From Dromaius novaehollandiae (Eukaryota > Chordata > Aves > Casuariiformes > Dromaiidae): a DNA stretch of 64,000 nt. The position numbers were made by a program, and so were the translations under genes. Positions 48,296-62,285 of the stretch are shown here, one piece after another; the first letter of the stretch is position 1; each line of letters starts with the position of its first letter. The notes under the pieces are model-generated. The model saw only the letters and a program-made list of their open reading frames with translations. It had not been told where the DNA came from and made no database searches. The stretch lies in assembly GCF_036370855.1 (NCBI RefSeq), contig NC_088110.1, positions 20,393,501-20,457,500 on the forward strand. Reading direction: 5' to 3'.

Positions 48296-51200
48296 TTGTC
48301 CTCCCCTTTGCTGAGCACAGTTGCTATATAATTCATTGGCAGCTCTTCAGGAAATTTTCAGAGTTTTCAAATGGTGCTCATTGGGAAAGAGCTGCTGAAA
48401 TGCATGAGGGGAAACAAGCTGTGGGTGAGCTGGTCAGGGTCTGAACGTAGGCGTCAGTCTTACTGCTATGTTTGGCTTGGGTCATCAGCTTAATCGCTTA
48501 TTCTCTGGCATTGCTCTCTGGCAACTTCTGGCACGTAGGTGAATTGCTTTATCTGTACAGGGACCTGCTGAGGAAAACGTGACCATTTCCACCCTTAGTG
48601 CAGTTGTGCACCTTGCATCCTTCCCTCAGTAAAAGGCGGCACAGCAGTATGCTTCAGAGCATAGCCTGCAAAAGGGTCTCATTTCCTCAGAATAATCTTA
48701 ACTTACATGATTTCAATTTTAATGTTCAAAGGTTTTTCTCCCTCTACAGCATGTAAGATCTCCCTATATGCTGGAAGAGGCTTTTTGGACTAAGATAGCT
48801 TTATTGGTCTGTGCTTCCCCATGGCAGCATCTGTTGTAGCAGCAGGAAGAAAACTAATGCTTGCACCTGGAAAATAATGGGCTAGGCCAAAGCTGCAGAA
48901 CCCTTGGGATGTATTTGAAGCTTTGGCAGATGCTGCAGGGAGGTTTGTTACCGGATGCAAGCCTATGTCAGAAGGTGTGCATCAAAGGAAGGAAAACCCG
49001 GCATCTCGGGAGTGCTCCCTATCATAAATAGCCAGTCAGTTGTGACGGTGCTGTGTTGCTCTGAGAGCTCCATGGGGCCCTAAGATCCTTCAACACACAT
49101 GAAGGAGTGTGACCTCTCAGCATAATTTGGCGTGTGATCTCCTCCTACTTCTCCCTCTATAAACTGAGGTTTTCCAAGAGACCAAGGTTTACCAAGTGGC
49201 TGCTTGGTTGAGTGGAAAAGCAACAGCTTTGCCCAGTCGGTGTGGTTAGCCCAAGCATTGCAGGCTGCAGTGCAGAAAGAGGATAATGTCTGAACACGTC
49301 ATGTGCAGCAAGGGTGAGACATAGCTATAAACAGCACCTGTAGATAAACAAATACCAAGTTCACCCAGTTAAAAGGTGGCTTCAGTTATCCCAAAAGCTG
49401 CCTGTGACAGTGACTGAATATGCCAGGTCTGTCTGATCTGCAGGGACAAATCTGACTGGATACTGGATGTTGGACTTTCTAACAGTGGGTCATGCTCGTG
49501 TTGTCTTTACTGAAAAGTCTAACTGCTAAATGAAAGAAATCGGTGATTACACAATCTGCAAACATATTTTGTTGATGCCTTTAGTGCCCTGCACTGCTGG
49601 GAGACCTGTTGTAGCCCTACTACCCAACAGGCTTTAGCTTACCTGTGTCTTCAAGTACTTGGGGTCTTGCAGTCCTTGGATCATCTTTTCTTGGTTACTT
49701 GGGTTAGAAGCAACCCTTGAGCAATGATGCTTCTCAAAACTTGCCCCACTATGAGGCAGACCTTCTTTCCATTGTAATTCCTAGTGCCAGGCTAGAGAGA
49801 TGCTTGGACAAAAGTTGCCTGAATGCTCGAGTTGGAGTATGAACGAGGTGAGGAAAAAGGAAAGAGGAACAAGGGGAGAAGGACATGTATGCAAAAACTG
49901 TAATTGGTTTTTACTAAAAAGAAAAAACTATGCAGCAAAAGGGCTACTGCTGAAATGTATGAAGACTTGGAGACAGCTCTCAGGGTTTGTTCCTGTACTT
50001 CCCTACAATGCAAAAGTTAACGTGCTGATCTTGACCTTGTCTGCTCGGTGGGCTGGCTGATGTGCTGAAGACAGAAAAAGCCCATTCTGCTTTTACATCA
50101 TCTGCATGTTCCAGTAGAAATGGTCCCTCCTATCCTCCTGGTACAAGCTCTGGGCATCCTAGGTGCAGGTGCAAAGCACTCCTTTCCTGAGTGCAGGATG
50201 TCACCTCATTGCAATATGACTGTAAATATCTGCCTTTGTGCGATTTGCCTAGCTCTGGTGGTAACGGTATGGTATCTATTAACAAATGTTGACAAACCGC
50301 ATACTTTGCAAATCCTTTTATAGCCTTGCTTCTGATGCTCACCCTAGGAATACTCAGCTCTGCTGCACTCTCATCAGCAAGAACTTTAATAGGCTTTTTC
50401 CCCCTGTCTAACTGCTCATTTGACAATTCATCTCAATGGTTTCTTGGCATCTTTGCTCAGTGTTTGTTCACGTGCCAAATGAACTAATACCTGCTCAAAC
50501 ATGGCTTTTGACCTTGCTGCCACAAACTCACCATCTATGAATGACTGATTGGATGCTGGGTACCAGGTGTGAACACATGTCAGAGTATGCTACAGTGACT
50601 CTGTGGCAGTCAAGCTGGTGCAATTTTACTTGTCATGGATGGAAAAGTAACGGAGCATGGCAGCTAGCAAGGACAGATTGCTGTTCTGTTCTGTTTGCTT
50701 GGATGGCATGAAGCAAGATGGTGCTGATATAAGTCAGTAAAAAGTGAAGCTTGTGCCACGGAAGCACACGGGGTGTTCCCTATTGTGGGCCTTTGTTAAT
50801 GCTTTGAAAGAAAAGAGCATTCTTTTACTTGCTGTTAATCAAAAGCTTTGGTAAATTGTCTTAGCAGGCAGTATAACCTGGTGTAAAATGCTGTGCCAAG
50901 AGTCGAGGGTGACAATCTCCATTAGCTTGTTGGCTAATATTGCACACTTCAGGATGTGGGAAATGATACTGATGTCTCTTATAAACAACACAAAGATCTA
51001 GCAAAGCACTATTAAAGCTTTATATAAGAGCTAGCTATTACTGCTTTATGACCTAAATTGTAAAACAAAACATCTGGATTGTTACTGTTGTTAGGATGGA
51101 TGACAGGGTAATAGTTATTCTCAAATTAACTACTTAGAGTGCTTTACTGTAAAGAGTCAAAAAATCCTACAGTTAGAAGCATCTGGAAAAAATCAGGGAA

Positions 51201-54200
51201 AAAATCAGCTGTGAAAACTCTAAATAAGAAAGCTCCATATTCATTGGCTTTGGGGCTCTGGTATGATAGAGGTGTGGGGATTATTAGTGTTCCACAACTT
51301 CAGTGTCCACTCTCTGGGCTCTAAGTCTCCCAAGACTTGGAGGTTAATTTCTGTAGAAATTCAAGTATCTGTTCTTCATCCTGGATTTTACCTGCAGTGT
51401 CACCTGTGAATGATTAATTTGCTGATGGATTCTAATGGATGCTAACAGCTGGAATTGGCACAGCTAGGGATCAATCCTTACTTCCTCCCTCAATTTTGTA
51501 AAATCTGTCATTGTAACAAGCTCACCTTCTGTTCTGCTGTCTCTTTGCATGAAACCGATCATCTTCTGCATGTTCTTCATGGCTTTGCCCTCTGAAAAAT
51601 ATCTTATTATATTTAAGTGCTTTAATGAGCAAGAGGGAATCTGAAGGATAGATCAGCAGTAGCTCTCTCAATGACTAACATGACTGTAGAAAGTCTTGGC
51701 AGAAGGGTTTGTTGATCTAGTTATCTGAGAAGTTTTCTTTTTCTTCAGTGCTGGGCCATTAGTCTGAGTTGTATGTTCCTGGTTCAGGCAGTTTGTTCTC
51801 ATCCCGTTATCTAACATTACTCCTTTAATAACCTCACGCTTTGTAGAAACTGTGGTTCATTTTCTCTTAAAACTGTATATACATATTACAGCTTTCCAAG
51901 CTGTAGAGAAGTTTGGTCTGTTAGCTTTTGTTAACTTTGTCTTAGATCTGTACAATTCACTTGCGGTCATAGGTAAACTTCTTGGTGTAATTATTTGTAG
52001 TTCTTTAGTCATAGGCCTTTCTCCAGAAATCTGTAAACGTGAGTGCGCTGTGTTACATCTGACCATTAGGAGCCGAGGAAGGAAGGACTCCTATTGACTT
52101 CAATGGTCTGAAGGTGAGATCCTAGGTATGAGTATGCCTAGTTGCTTCAGATGAGCAATTTTGATATCAGCTCTGTAGGGTGAAATTATTGTGGTCTAAA
52201 TGATGCTTTGGGATTTGGTTTTTTGTTTTTGTTTTTTCTTCCCAGCTTACTGCTGAAGAAGAAATATTCTACTACTCTTTAGATATCTGTTTATCTTCTC
52301 TACATCTATAGATACCTAAACATATGCAAAAACTCAGAATGTAATCATAGCAGTATCCCTTATCAAATACTGTCATTGGACTAGTGTATCTGGAAATGTA
52401 AAATTTGGAGCCTGTAGGGGCAGGGGGAGAGCAAGACGTGTGCAGGTAGGCCAGCTTTGCTCTAAGAGCTGATACGCAGCCATTACTCCCCCACCTCCTT
52501 ATGTGACTTGTCAAATCTTCCAACTTGTTTGAAGAACCTGATTTCTCTCTTAGCCTAGCTAGCTGCTTGGGGCAGGGTCAGGACTTTACTGTTTACTCAC
52601 TGTCCATATCCTTGTGATGAAATGTTGGGCAAATTGACTAATCCTTGCTACAGGCTACTCATGTTAGCAGGGCAAAGGTGGGAGTAAGAGTGGTGTCATC
52701 TTTGTTTCCTGTAGTGTCTGTGACACTGATCCTAGCTGTTTGTTAGCTTAACCAACAAAGTTTGATTATCAAACTTTATAATATGGGGTAAATAACTTAC
52801 ATGAGAAGGTGGAGAAAAGGACTGAAATAGGATGCTGTACATAGGAAGAGTGCATGAAGCCAGAGATAGGAGGATGTCCCGATCCCCTTTTGTGGGTGAC
52901 TTCAGGTGATGATGCTCAAACTGGGAAAAAGAGGGATTAGGGAAACACACATGTGTGTGCTATCATGCCTCAGGTCTTCATGATGCTATACCTACTGATG
53001 ATGCGAAGTTACCAATCTTACATACCTGAAAGGTGCCTTATTCTTCTCCCCCAGCTGCATTTTGATGAAGCAGCTTGTAGGAAGCTCGTTGTGTATTCAC
53101 AAGAGGCTTATTCTATCCCAGAATTGAGTATGAGATGTTTTCTAAAGGTTTGACTAGCAATAGGTTAATATCCTGCTCAACTTGTTGAAAAGAGGTGGTC
53201 AAAATATGCTTGGGTGAATTGAACAAGTAATGAAAATACATGAAACTTGCTAAAGGATCATTTGATGAATAATTTAGAAGCTAAACAAGAAACAAGTCAA
53301 GAAATTGCTTAACAAGAGACTCCCTAACCAAACAGGCCATCAGAGATTTCACAAACAAAAACAAATTCCCTTGCTCTGTGCAAGCAGATGTGAGAGAGGC
53401 AGCTGGAGGGTTCTGAAATGGCAATTAAAGGAGAAGAATCTTAGGATTTTAGAACTGTCCTAATTAGATAAATGTTTAGGGAATATTTGACCACATTCTT
53501 ACCTTGCACAAGTCATTAGCTCCACTGCTGGTGGGATTTGCTGATTTTTACATCAGCTAGGGTAGGCCTGGTAAGCTATGGTATTTGGAAACACCTGCAT
53601 TTTTCAGGCTGCCCATCTTTAGCTCTTCTGAGAGTGAAACAGTGTTAATAAAGAGTATGGTCAAAGAACTAGAGCTTGCTTAAAAAAAAAAAAATTAGTG
53701 GCTCTTGCTTAACTGATTATAATATTTATAGCTTAGGTCACCTGGGATAGGAAACTGATAATATGCTCTTGTCAAAAGACAGAATAAATGCTGTTTTTTG
53801 CTTCTTTTGGTTCTAATTGTCCCTTATTTTGAAATGCCTGGTCAAGGATTGCTTGTATTGTTTTGCCCTTTTTCTTTCCTACTCTGCCATATGCAGAGCA
53901 TTTGGTTATCTACAGAAAGACTTCCCTTTTTGTGGCATGAAAATGAAATTTCAATGTCTGCTATTATAAAATGTAGCTACAGCTGTGAATTCAATACCAG
54001 TCTAGCTGTAGTGAAAAAGCACCATTGGTATGAAGTGATAGGAAGTTCTTCAGTTCTGACTTGCTCAGAGCATCAGATGGTATCAATTAAAATAAGTTTA
54101 CCTCTTATTCCCCAGGACCCTTCTTATGCACCAGCTATGCAGTGCTTTTGTACTTCCTGGAGAGCTGCAGGGAGCTGAGATTCCTGGAGCTGTTTAATAA

Positions 54201-55761
54201 TATGATACTTTGTCTAAAATCTTCAAACATTGTAGCAATATTATGGAATTCAGTCTTTCAGTCTGTGGGGAAATGCTGAGCACCTTCCACAACAGGAACT
54301 TGAAAGACCATGTCAAATCCTGCTTTGACCATTTCTGGCTCAAAACCCAGCGATGGAGTTGCTTCAGACATCCAGGGTGTGAGCCAGTTTGGCTTAGGGC
54401 TTATAAAGACGAAGGGAACAGTTTATAGTCTTTCTGTTGTCTTCATCTTGGTGTGTATACTGGTATTTATGAACGAATTAAGTTTAAACCAAACCATCTC
54501 AGCTGTAAAATTTTAACTTAAGTGGCAATTGCATAGTTCATCAAGCATGGTAAACTAATCTATTTCTGATACTTAAGTTTCCAAAGGAAAGCTTGTCGTT
54601 ATACAACTTTGAAGTAACTGGAAGTACCAGAGATAATTTGGAAAGGTTCATTTAATTGGGGTGTGCCTCCATCACGGAAGACTTACGTGGCTTGATCGAA
54701 CTGGCTTTAGCATAACATCTGCTTAATACTACTTGACTTTGATGTGGCATGTGTATGTTTTAATGGCTTGGCTGGTCAGTGTGCATGTATATACCCAAAC
54801 ACTGCCAGGATTAGTGCTTTTTGTACTTGCCTACAACTATGTAGCTGATCAGCTATCCAACTGCTGTTTTGAATGACTCAATTAAAATATGACAGCTTTC
54901 ACAACTCAAGTTATGAGGAGCAGTGTTTCAGGTGTGCGTAAGTCTTATGGCTGCAGTCTGGAAGCTCCAGGAAAATGAAGTAGAGTTGGAATGAATGAAT
55001 GATGAGTGGGCTACAAGATGAGTAAGAGTACAGGATTGTTAGGAGCACTAGAGTGTAAGTCACAGCCATGTGTCATGACTTGATGTACTCAATGCAAAAA
55101 AGAGACTTTTTAGGTGAATAAAACATTAGCACTTCAAAGGCCTGTACATGTATCTGCCATATCATTTCCTGAAGATATAGGCCACTGCAGATGTTGAGTC
55201 TTTATTTGCATTTGGAGAATTAGCAGACTGTTTATTTTACTACCTTTAGCCTTTAAGCGCACTTAGACTGCTTTTTCCAACAGAGCTGAACTAATTCAGT
55301 GCTGATTTCTTGATTGACATAGTAAGGAGAACATATAAACACAATTTACAGGACCTTGCAGCAGACACTTTCATTTGTGACCTTGTCATGTGTAATGGAA
55401 ACCAGTGGATTTGAACTGAAGGAGGAAAAAATTGCAATTTGCACTAGAGATCCAAGGAAAAAAAACATATGTAGACGAGGATTAAGATTGGAGCAGACAG
55501 AATAACTTTTTTTTCCTGTTAATTTTATCCTACCTTAAAAACATTCAGTATGTGCAACTTCTTTTCATTATCTTTTCGGCTCAGGAGGCAGGTCCTGCTT
55601 CCAGAGAAGCTAACAGAAGCTTCCGTATTGACTTTCAGGGGACTTTACATCAGGCTCTAAATGACAAAGAGTGAACCTCAAATATTTATACATATTTATG
55701 AATTGAATGAAAATTTGTTAATGAAATGTTCATACATGACTCATTCCAGGCTAGCTGTGTG

Positions 55762-55763
<2 letters not shown>
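48296..55763. other. Intron 1, mostly unique sequence
   Basis: Contains a purine tract at 49847-49883, a 13-nt A run at 53682-53694 and an old repeat fragment at 52068-52122. No exon was recognised. ORFs of up to 126 codons (53798-54178) have no splice support and read as translated AT-rich intron. Confidence 0.4.
52068..52122. repeat. Ancient palindromic amniote repeat fragment
   Basis: 'attaggagccgaggaaggaa' followed by 'ggactcctattgacttcaat' then 'gg' matches the sauropsid hairpin repeat form 'ttaggagcctaagtcccattgacttcaatggg'. The right arm is poorly preserved. Confidence 0.45.

Positions 55764-55800
<37 letters not shown>
55764..55800. repeat. Poly(T)30 followed by A7
   Basis: Thirty T and then seven A, followed by GCCTGTAAG. 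Possibly the tail of a minus-strand retroposed fragment; no body was recognised. The length is uncertain in any assembly. Confidence 0.95.
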
Positions 55801-55801
<1 letters not shown>

Positions 55802-58800
55802 CCTGTAAGTGCTTTTCTTCTTGTGTTCTGTTGTTAAATGCTGACCAAAAAGTCAACGGGATCTTGCCTGAATGAGGCATTTGGGATTTGGTGAGTGTTC
55901 ATGTACACTAATCTCTAATATATATTGCAAAGGATTGATGCTTATATGGTAAGCAAGCATTATATGCATGGAAAAAAGAGATTTATCTGACAGTTTGATG
56001 AAAGCAATGCTGCCAGTTACCAGTATCAAACCCCAACCAGCCCCAACTATGGCCCTGCAGAGGCAACTGTTTCCAAAATCCAAGGATATCTGTATTTTTT
56101 TTAAACCCCTTGAAATTTCCTATGCGACTTCAATAAAAAGAAGGCCCTTGGCACTGTCAGTTTAACAAGCGGTGGGTTGGTTTATGCTAATTCAAGCTCT
56201 AGTGTGTGGGAAAGCAGCATGTGGCAGCTGGTGGGACAGCTAAATCCTTGCACTCTTGGAGGCTATGTCTTCCAGGTGAGCAGCCACTGTCAGGGTATAT
56301 CAATCTTGGTGCCAAAATACCTTGACGGTGCCCTCTTCGCTGTCTCTTTCAGAAGCAGAAATTCCATTTGATATGATAAATGGAACTTTTCTGTGGAAAA
56401 ACTAGTGTGCTTTAGCCCATGCGAGTATGGTTTCTTCATCCGTGTGATACTTAGCCTGATGACAAAGGATTATGAATTTCCCCCTTCATCTAATGTGGAA
56501 ATGAATGAGTTTTTTCCTCTTGTCCTTCTGGAGTTACTCACTGAATGTTTAATCAAACTACATGTACTTGGAAGCTGCCACTCTTCTAACTTCTGGGATG
56601 GTTTTGAAAGAACCCTTGGCATGAAGGCTTGATGTCTTGTCTTCCCTTCCTCCCCCTCCCCCCAGCCCATTTGTTTGTGGGTTTTTGTTTGCAGTGTTTG
56701 CTAAAATAAATGTGTATCCTTATTTCAGTAGATGGGAAGGTATCTTCACATGATGCCTGGTTTGGACTGACTAGGATGGAGAGGGTTACTTCTCAATCTT
56801 GCCATTGCATGGGGTAGATTGTGCCCAAGTTACTGGATTACCTAGCTGCAGAGTTCACTGTAGCATCAGCAAATTACTTTTAAAAAGAGATAGGGAATCA
56901 CTCTCAGATATGGTAGGCTAGTTCCTCTTGTGTGCCTGTTTCATCATACCTGGACCACATACTGATGTTATGTGTAGTTTGGACCTGGTTTCAAGTCAAG
57001 GAAATATATGTGGGACTGTGCTGAGGATCAGAGGCTGCTGGAGCAGGGTTAAGAGTTGGAGCCATTTGGGCTTCACAGGGCACTCACCTGAAATGGTGGC
57101 TATTAACTTTTTTCTCTTTTCAGTATGAGTTTTTATTAACTTAATCGGTTGTATGTGATTCTTTATCTTGGAGAGCTATCTCTGCCAATCTTCAGTTAAA
57201 TGTGTTCTCTCTAAAATTTAGTGTTCCTTTCTCCTGACATGAAGGAAAAGCCTCTTAGATTCAGCTTGTAAGACAGAAAAGCTGTCTGAACCCCACCATT
57301 GCTGATCCAGGCCAGGAATGGTTTTGTTCATAACATCTGGTGTTTCTTGTGTGTCAACACGGGTATTTTTGTAGCTTGAGCGTGTTCTGTGCTTTCAGCG
57401 TAAGGACTGGTGGGAAAGGTGACTTCTCTAATAGTTACTGAGCAGTTTCAATGGCTTCCAGGTAGATGAAGCAGTTGCTTGTTTATGCATCAGATCTTTT
57501 CTTTTACCAGTCAGGTGGGCAGTTAAGAACGTGATTTTGGAAGGGCTGGTGAAATATGGTTGCCTGTGGCTTTAGACCCTAAGCACCTTGCTGCAGATGC
57601 TCATTTTCTCCCAGGAATGGATGCTTTGTTTAAATATAATTATAAGCTGTTTCCTGTCTTGTATCAACAAACTAATTAGTCTTTAACTCAAGTGTAACAG
57701 ACCTGAGAAATGACAAAGGTACCTCTAACCCTCAACAGCCACTTACTATCCTGCTGACACAGAGGAAATCTCACGAGAAGGACAGCAGGTCTCATGGCCT
57801 GATATCTTCCCATGTGCTGTTGCGCTGTGCAAATCCTCCAACACAAGCAAGCAGATTGTGTCTTTGGGCCTAAGCAGTTGCATGCTTGCAGAACTGCATT
57901 TTTATCCAAGCTAAATGTTGGCCCTTTCCCCATTAGCAGGTCTGGTCTTCTGGAGACCCTTCTGGATTCCTGCATAAGGACATGGTGCAAAATTGAAGGA
58001 ATATACCAAAAAGGGCAACCCTAAAGCTAGTTCCGTTACAGTGCAGCAAGTACACACAAGGGTTTTCTAAAGTATTGGGATATCAACCTTGTGTGGCTTT
58101 CCTTTAAAAGCTCACCTGAGCTGGAATACTGAAGTCTAATAGCAATTGCAACAGGCATATCAGCATATCTGATCAGGCTCTCCCCCTAGCTGGAGGTGAC
58201 AGAGCTTCCCCATCTCCATTCCAGAGGGCTGAATGCAAAAATTACTTGCATCTCTTCCGCTAGCCATGAGTTGCTTTTGATTTGGCCATTGCTGTCATCT
58301 AGAGTCTGCTTTGGGCCCATTAAAGTGTATATTTGGCAGTGATTCATACCACGACCACCAGTACACAGAGCAAAACGCCTGTCACTTCAGCGGGCTGCTG
58401 AATCTGTTAAAGATGCAGAGGTGCAGTCAGCCTCGGAAGGTTACCCCTGCCATTACAACAGCGTAAGCATAGTAGGGCACTGGGACGTGTGCTGTGGGAT
58501 GATTAATAGAAATGTGAATAGCGCCATGTGATTTATTGTGACATCTACATTATCTTGCTAGAAAATTGCCTTTTCTTCATGTAGAAGGGCAATGTTTTTC
58601 CCTGCGTAATTTATAACTATTATAAACAACTTCTATTCCCATCTTTGCTATTGTGTCCTCCTGACTCTTACCTTGTTTTCCTCACTTCTTGTAACAGGTA
58701 ATGTGAAACTGGTTTTGTAGAGACTCGCTACAGCCTAGGCTGCAGCATTTCAGGACTCCGCACTGAGAGCGTAGCTCAGCCGCGGCGGATGCTGGAGCTC

Positions 58801-61800
58801 CGTGCGGGTGCAGAGTCCCTGTCACTGACTCATCCGATTTCAGTCTGGCAGAGTTCTGGCTACCCTTATTCAGCTCTCCTGGCACAGTCTTATTTAAAAA
58901 CAAAGATGAACTTCAGAAAAATGTGCAACTGAAGTGTTCAGTGCATGTACTCAGTTTGGAGCAATCAAACTCTGCACTCTTATGGTACTCTGTACTTTTA
59001 ATTGCGATGCAGCTTGTGCATATACTATAGTGCTTTTGAAAAATCCTAATGTAAAGCTACAAAATATAATTACTTTAAATATTAAACTTAGCCAAAATAT
59101 TGAATTATTAATAAAGCCATTTCATTTTGGAGTCCAAATGCATTGGAAATGCTTAGCTGCCTCTCTTGGTGGGGAGGAGGAGAAAGGAGGAGGGATAATG
59201 GGGCTCTTTTCCTGTGCTGTGACTTCATTAACTCTCAAATCTGAACTAGGCTGGGTAACTTGCTGAATAGCGGAGTAGAAAAAAGTAGTTGAGATGTTAC
59301 AACTTTAACTTGCAACCCTTTTGTTCTCATTCTCTACTTGTGTTCAGCAGATGCATTTGGGATTGATGCAGGCTTTCAGTGTTTTACTGTCCTCTCTGGC
59401 TCGAGCTTTATTTCTGCTCTCCACTTTGTAAGGTCTGCTTGCCTGCCTGCTTTGGGGGATGACTTGTGCTAGTGCTAATGGGAGTTGAACTTGTAAATTC
59501 AATTAGTGCTAATGGGATTTAGCGCTATAAATTTCCTGTGCATCAATGCAGCTTTTTGACCCCTATGAACTGTGGCTTCCCTTTAGCTCTCCTATTTCCC
59601 TTTTCATAGTGTTGCTAGTTTCTCTCTATTCCTCGTACTCTCCCAGCAGTTAATCAAGAAAAAAATCTCTAAGTTTACTTGGAGTTGAAAGAGCATATCT
59701 TATTCTGACAACAGAATATTTATTTAATCACATGAACCTGGCAATATGTACCTTGATCACCCCTGAACTATGTGGTATATGATATGAAATGATTTAAGTC
59801 TTTTGGGGAATAACCCAAACTGAGGTTTTATTTAGTTGATTGCAGGGTCTACTCCTACCCTGCCACAGGGTGGTAAAAGCTGCTCTTGACTAAAACCTCA
59901 GTTACTTCTGAGGTTTCTTTCCCTATAATATTCCTGAAAATGTCATATCACTCTGATATATTTGATCTTTTTGCCCAAAAATGGGCATTTTGAATATTTA
60001 ATCTTTTTTCTGTGTAAATATCCTTTGTGAAACGTTCTTTGCCTAGACACAGTTTTGTCTGCTCTCATTTGTGCAATGCTCTGCACAGTACACTCCAAGG
60101 CTCATTTTTGAGCTGTTTTACAATATAGTCAACTATGTTTGTTCCAGAGGGATTTGGTAGACTATTAGTCAATGAATCTGTGGGTGACAGACAAATCTAC
60201 TTCTGTGAAGCTGTGAAAATTGTGATGCACATTGCCACTATGTGTTAAAGGCTGTATAACCAAGCACTGAATAATTCTGAAGTGTGAAGAAACACCACTC
60301 AAAATGAATAGAGGCATCCCTGCTTTGTCTCCGGCTTGGGTAGCTGCTTTGACCTCTGCCTGCTTTCAGCTGAACTCCTGTTGCTCCCACCTACTGCCCC
60401 TGCAAGGCAGGCAGGGAGATGTGCAGTGGTGCCTTGGTTTGGGGGGACCGAGCTCTTCCTCCTCCCTCTTCTGCTCCCTTCTTCCTCTGCCTGGAGTGGG
60501 GTTAGCAACAGCAGCTCTGCAGAGCTCTTTTCCAGGCTTGTTGTTCCCGGTGGGTTATTCCCACTTCTCTGGGACGCCAAAAATCAGATCAGCCTGTGCT
60601 GCTCAGAAGCTTTCAAGTAGCTTTGTGTGAAATAGAGGAACAAAATGGGATGGGCATCATCTTTCCCGGTTTGTCCGTAGATCTACTAAACTCGTGTTTG
60701 CTTTGCTTTGTATGCTGGCTGGACTGGGCTTGTCGTAGGTGTTGGTGGGTGAAGATGGGGTGGTGGGGACCTGCTTGAAATTGATTGACTTGATTTGGAC
60801 CTTAAGCAATAATGGGGGAAAAAAATGCATTTTCTCCTTTTTTGTGATGCACAGTCAAAATGTAACTAGGCCTTTCTAGACAGGAAACTGAAGCTTCCCT
60901 ACGTAAACTATAGGAATCTGAAATGCTTGGTGGGTGTTAGAAATACAGGTGGGGGTGTGCGTACTGGACCCTCTTGAACGACTGCACAGAGGTTCTGGTA
61001 GTGCCCTTGTGTAATTATGTAGCTTAGTCAGAACCTTTTATTCTACTTGGGCTTGTTCTATATCTTCCCAGAAGATGCAGTACCTTTGCAGAGTACTAAA
61101 GTTAGAGGATAGCAAGCCTCAAGCAAAGGGAACAGCTAAATGGAAGCATTAAGGATGTTTGTCTGACTTGTAGAAGATTGACAAACTTTCTTCTGCTCCC
61201 CAACACTGTTGCAGGTACATACCGGGTTAAGTAAATAGGCCTTTTTGAATCCTGTGGCAATGAAATGCACTCTTAAGGGGAAAACAAAAATTAAGTCTTC
61301 CATAACCTCCTCAGTGCCCATTCTTCTCTTCTCAGTGTTATCTTCATCCCACTTTTCCTGTATTTTTCCAAAGAGATTATGGGTGTAAAACAATTGTAAG
61401 ATGACACTGCGGTTTGAAGATAATAGGGTATATATAATTAACAGTTCACTGGGGCATGCTTTCAACAGAAAACATTTCTCAGATTGTCCAGTCTGGGCAT
61501 CTGGAATTATGATATGCACCTCTATTGTACCAAAATTGAAGGAATAATTGTAATGCACAGCTAGAGCAAAGCTTGTTCTTGAGACCATCAGCATTTCAAA
61601 GTAAGATTCAGTTACTGGGAAAATTAGAGGTCCTTTGATAACTGAAATAATTATCTAGATTGCTTAAAAACAAAACAAAGAACCTACAACTTTTAAATGG
61701 CATTCTGAATACAATTTAGTTTCTTTTGTATTGCTTGGATCTTTCAATTTCTATAGAGCTTTATCCTATAATCTAATAAATGATTCATGCCTGGTATCAC

Positions 61801-62219
61801 AAACGAAGCTGGCAGGGCAACATGTGTTTCATAAAACCATAAATACTTTATCTGTGTAGAAATGGAAGATGTGTATAACTAAGATGCAATAGATATTTTT
61901 ATTTATGGAGTCCTAATTTTTAATTTCTGTGTTCATGGTGCATGTTTAACCTCAAGGTTTAAAAAAAAAAGCCTATCTTAACATCATCTTGTAATGGCCA
62001 GCAGTGGGAAGTGTAACTTCTCTTGCAGTTCAGCAACAAACACTTGATAAATTGTAAAGCTCAGGTCAAAATTGCTTTAACTTAAGGCTGGATGGAAAAA
62101 TATCTTTATCTGTTAAGAAAATATTTGGCCTACAACAGTTTTCATTTTGCATACTGTTATGAGCCCAAGTTCTAAAGCTTTTTGGTTTGGTTTTGTAAAG
62201 GATGAATAACGGAATTATT
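55801..62219. other. Intron 1, mostly unique sequence
   Basis: Includes a CpG cluster at 58.72-58.84 kb, a purine tract at 59173-59195, and a GC-richer block at 60.3-60.6 kb with C/T-rich text that produces chance ORFs. TAGTGCTAATGGGA-type text occurs twice around 59.47-59.52 kb. No exon was recognised. Confidence 0.4.
58724..58836. promoter_or_regulatory. Intronic CpG cluster
   Basis: About nine CpGs in 113 bp (CTCGC, TCCGC, AGCGT, GCCGCGGCGG, TCCGTGCGGG, TCCGAT) in a CpG-poor background. No TATA or splice signal pairs convincingly with it. It may be a hypomethylated regulatory element. Confidence 0.3.
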
Positions 62220-62285
62220 GAACAGCCAGTAACAAGAGAAGGCTTGGCAGAGCTTGAACCCAAGTGCTTGACCCGTTGATTTGTT
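62220..62285 (-). repeat. Possible MIR-like fragment, reverse
   Basis: 'cagccagtaacaagagaagg' and 'cagagcttgaacccaagtgc' followed by 'ttgacccg' recall the 'cagagctgggattgaacccaggtctcctgactc' end of reverse MIR elements. Short and weak. Confidence 0.3.

Noticed and set aside
61136..61594. 152-codon minus-strand ORF
   Set aside because: Low-information sequence in an AT-rich intron and antisense to CDH13. No family recognised.
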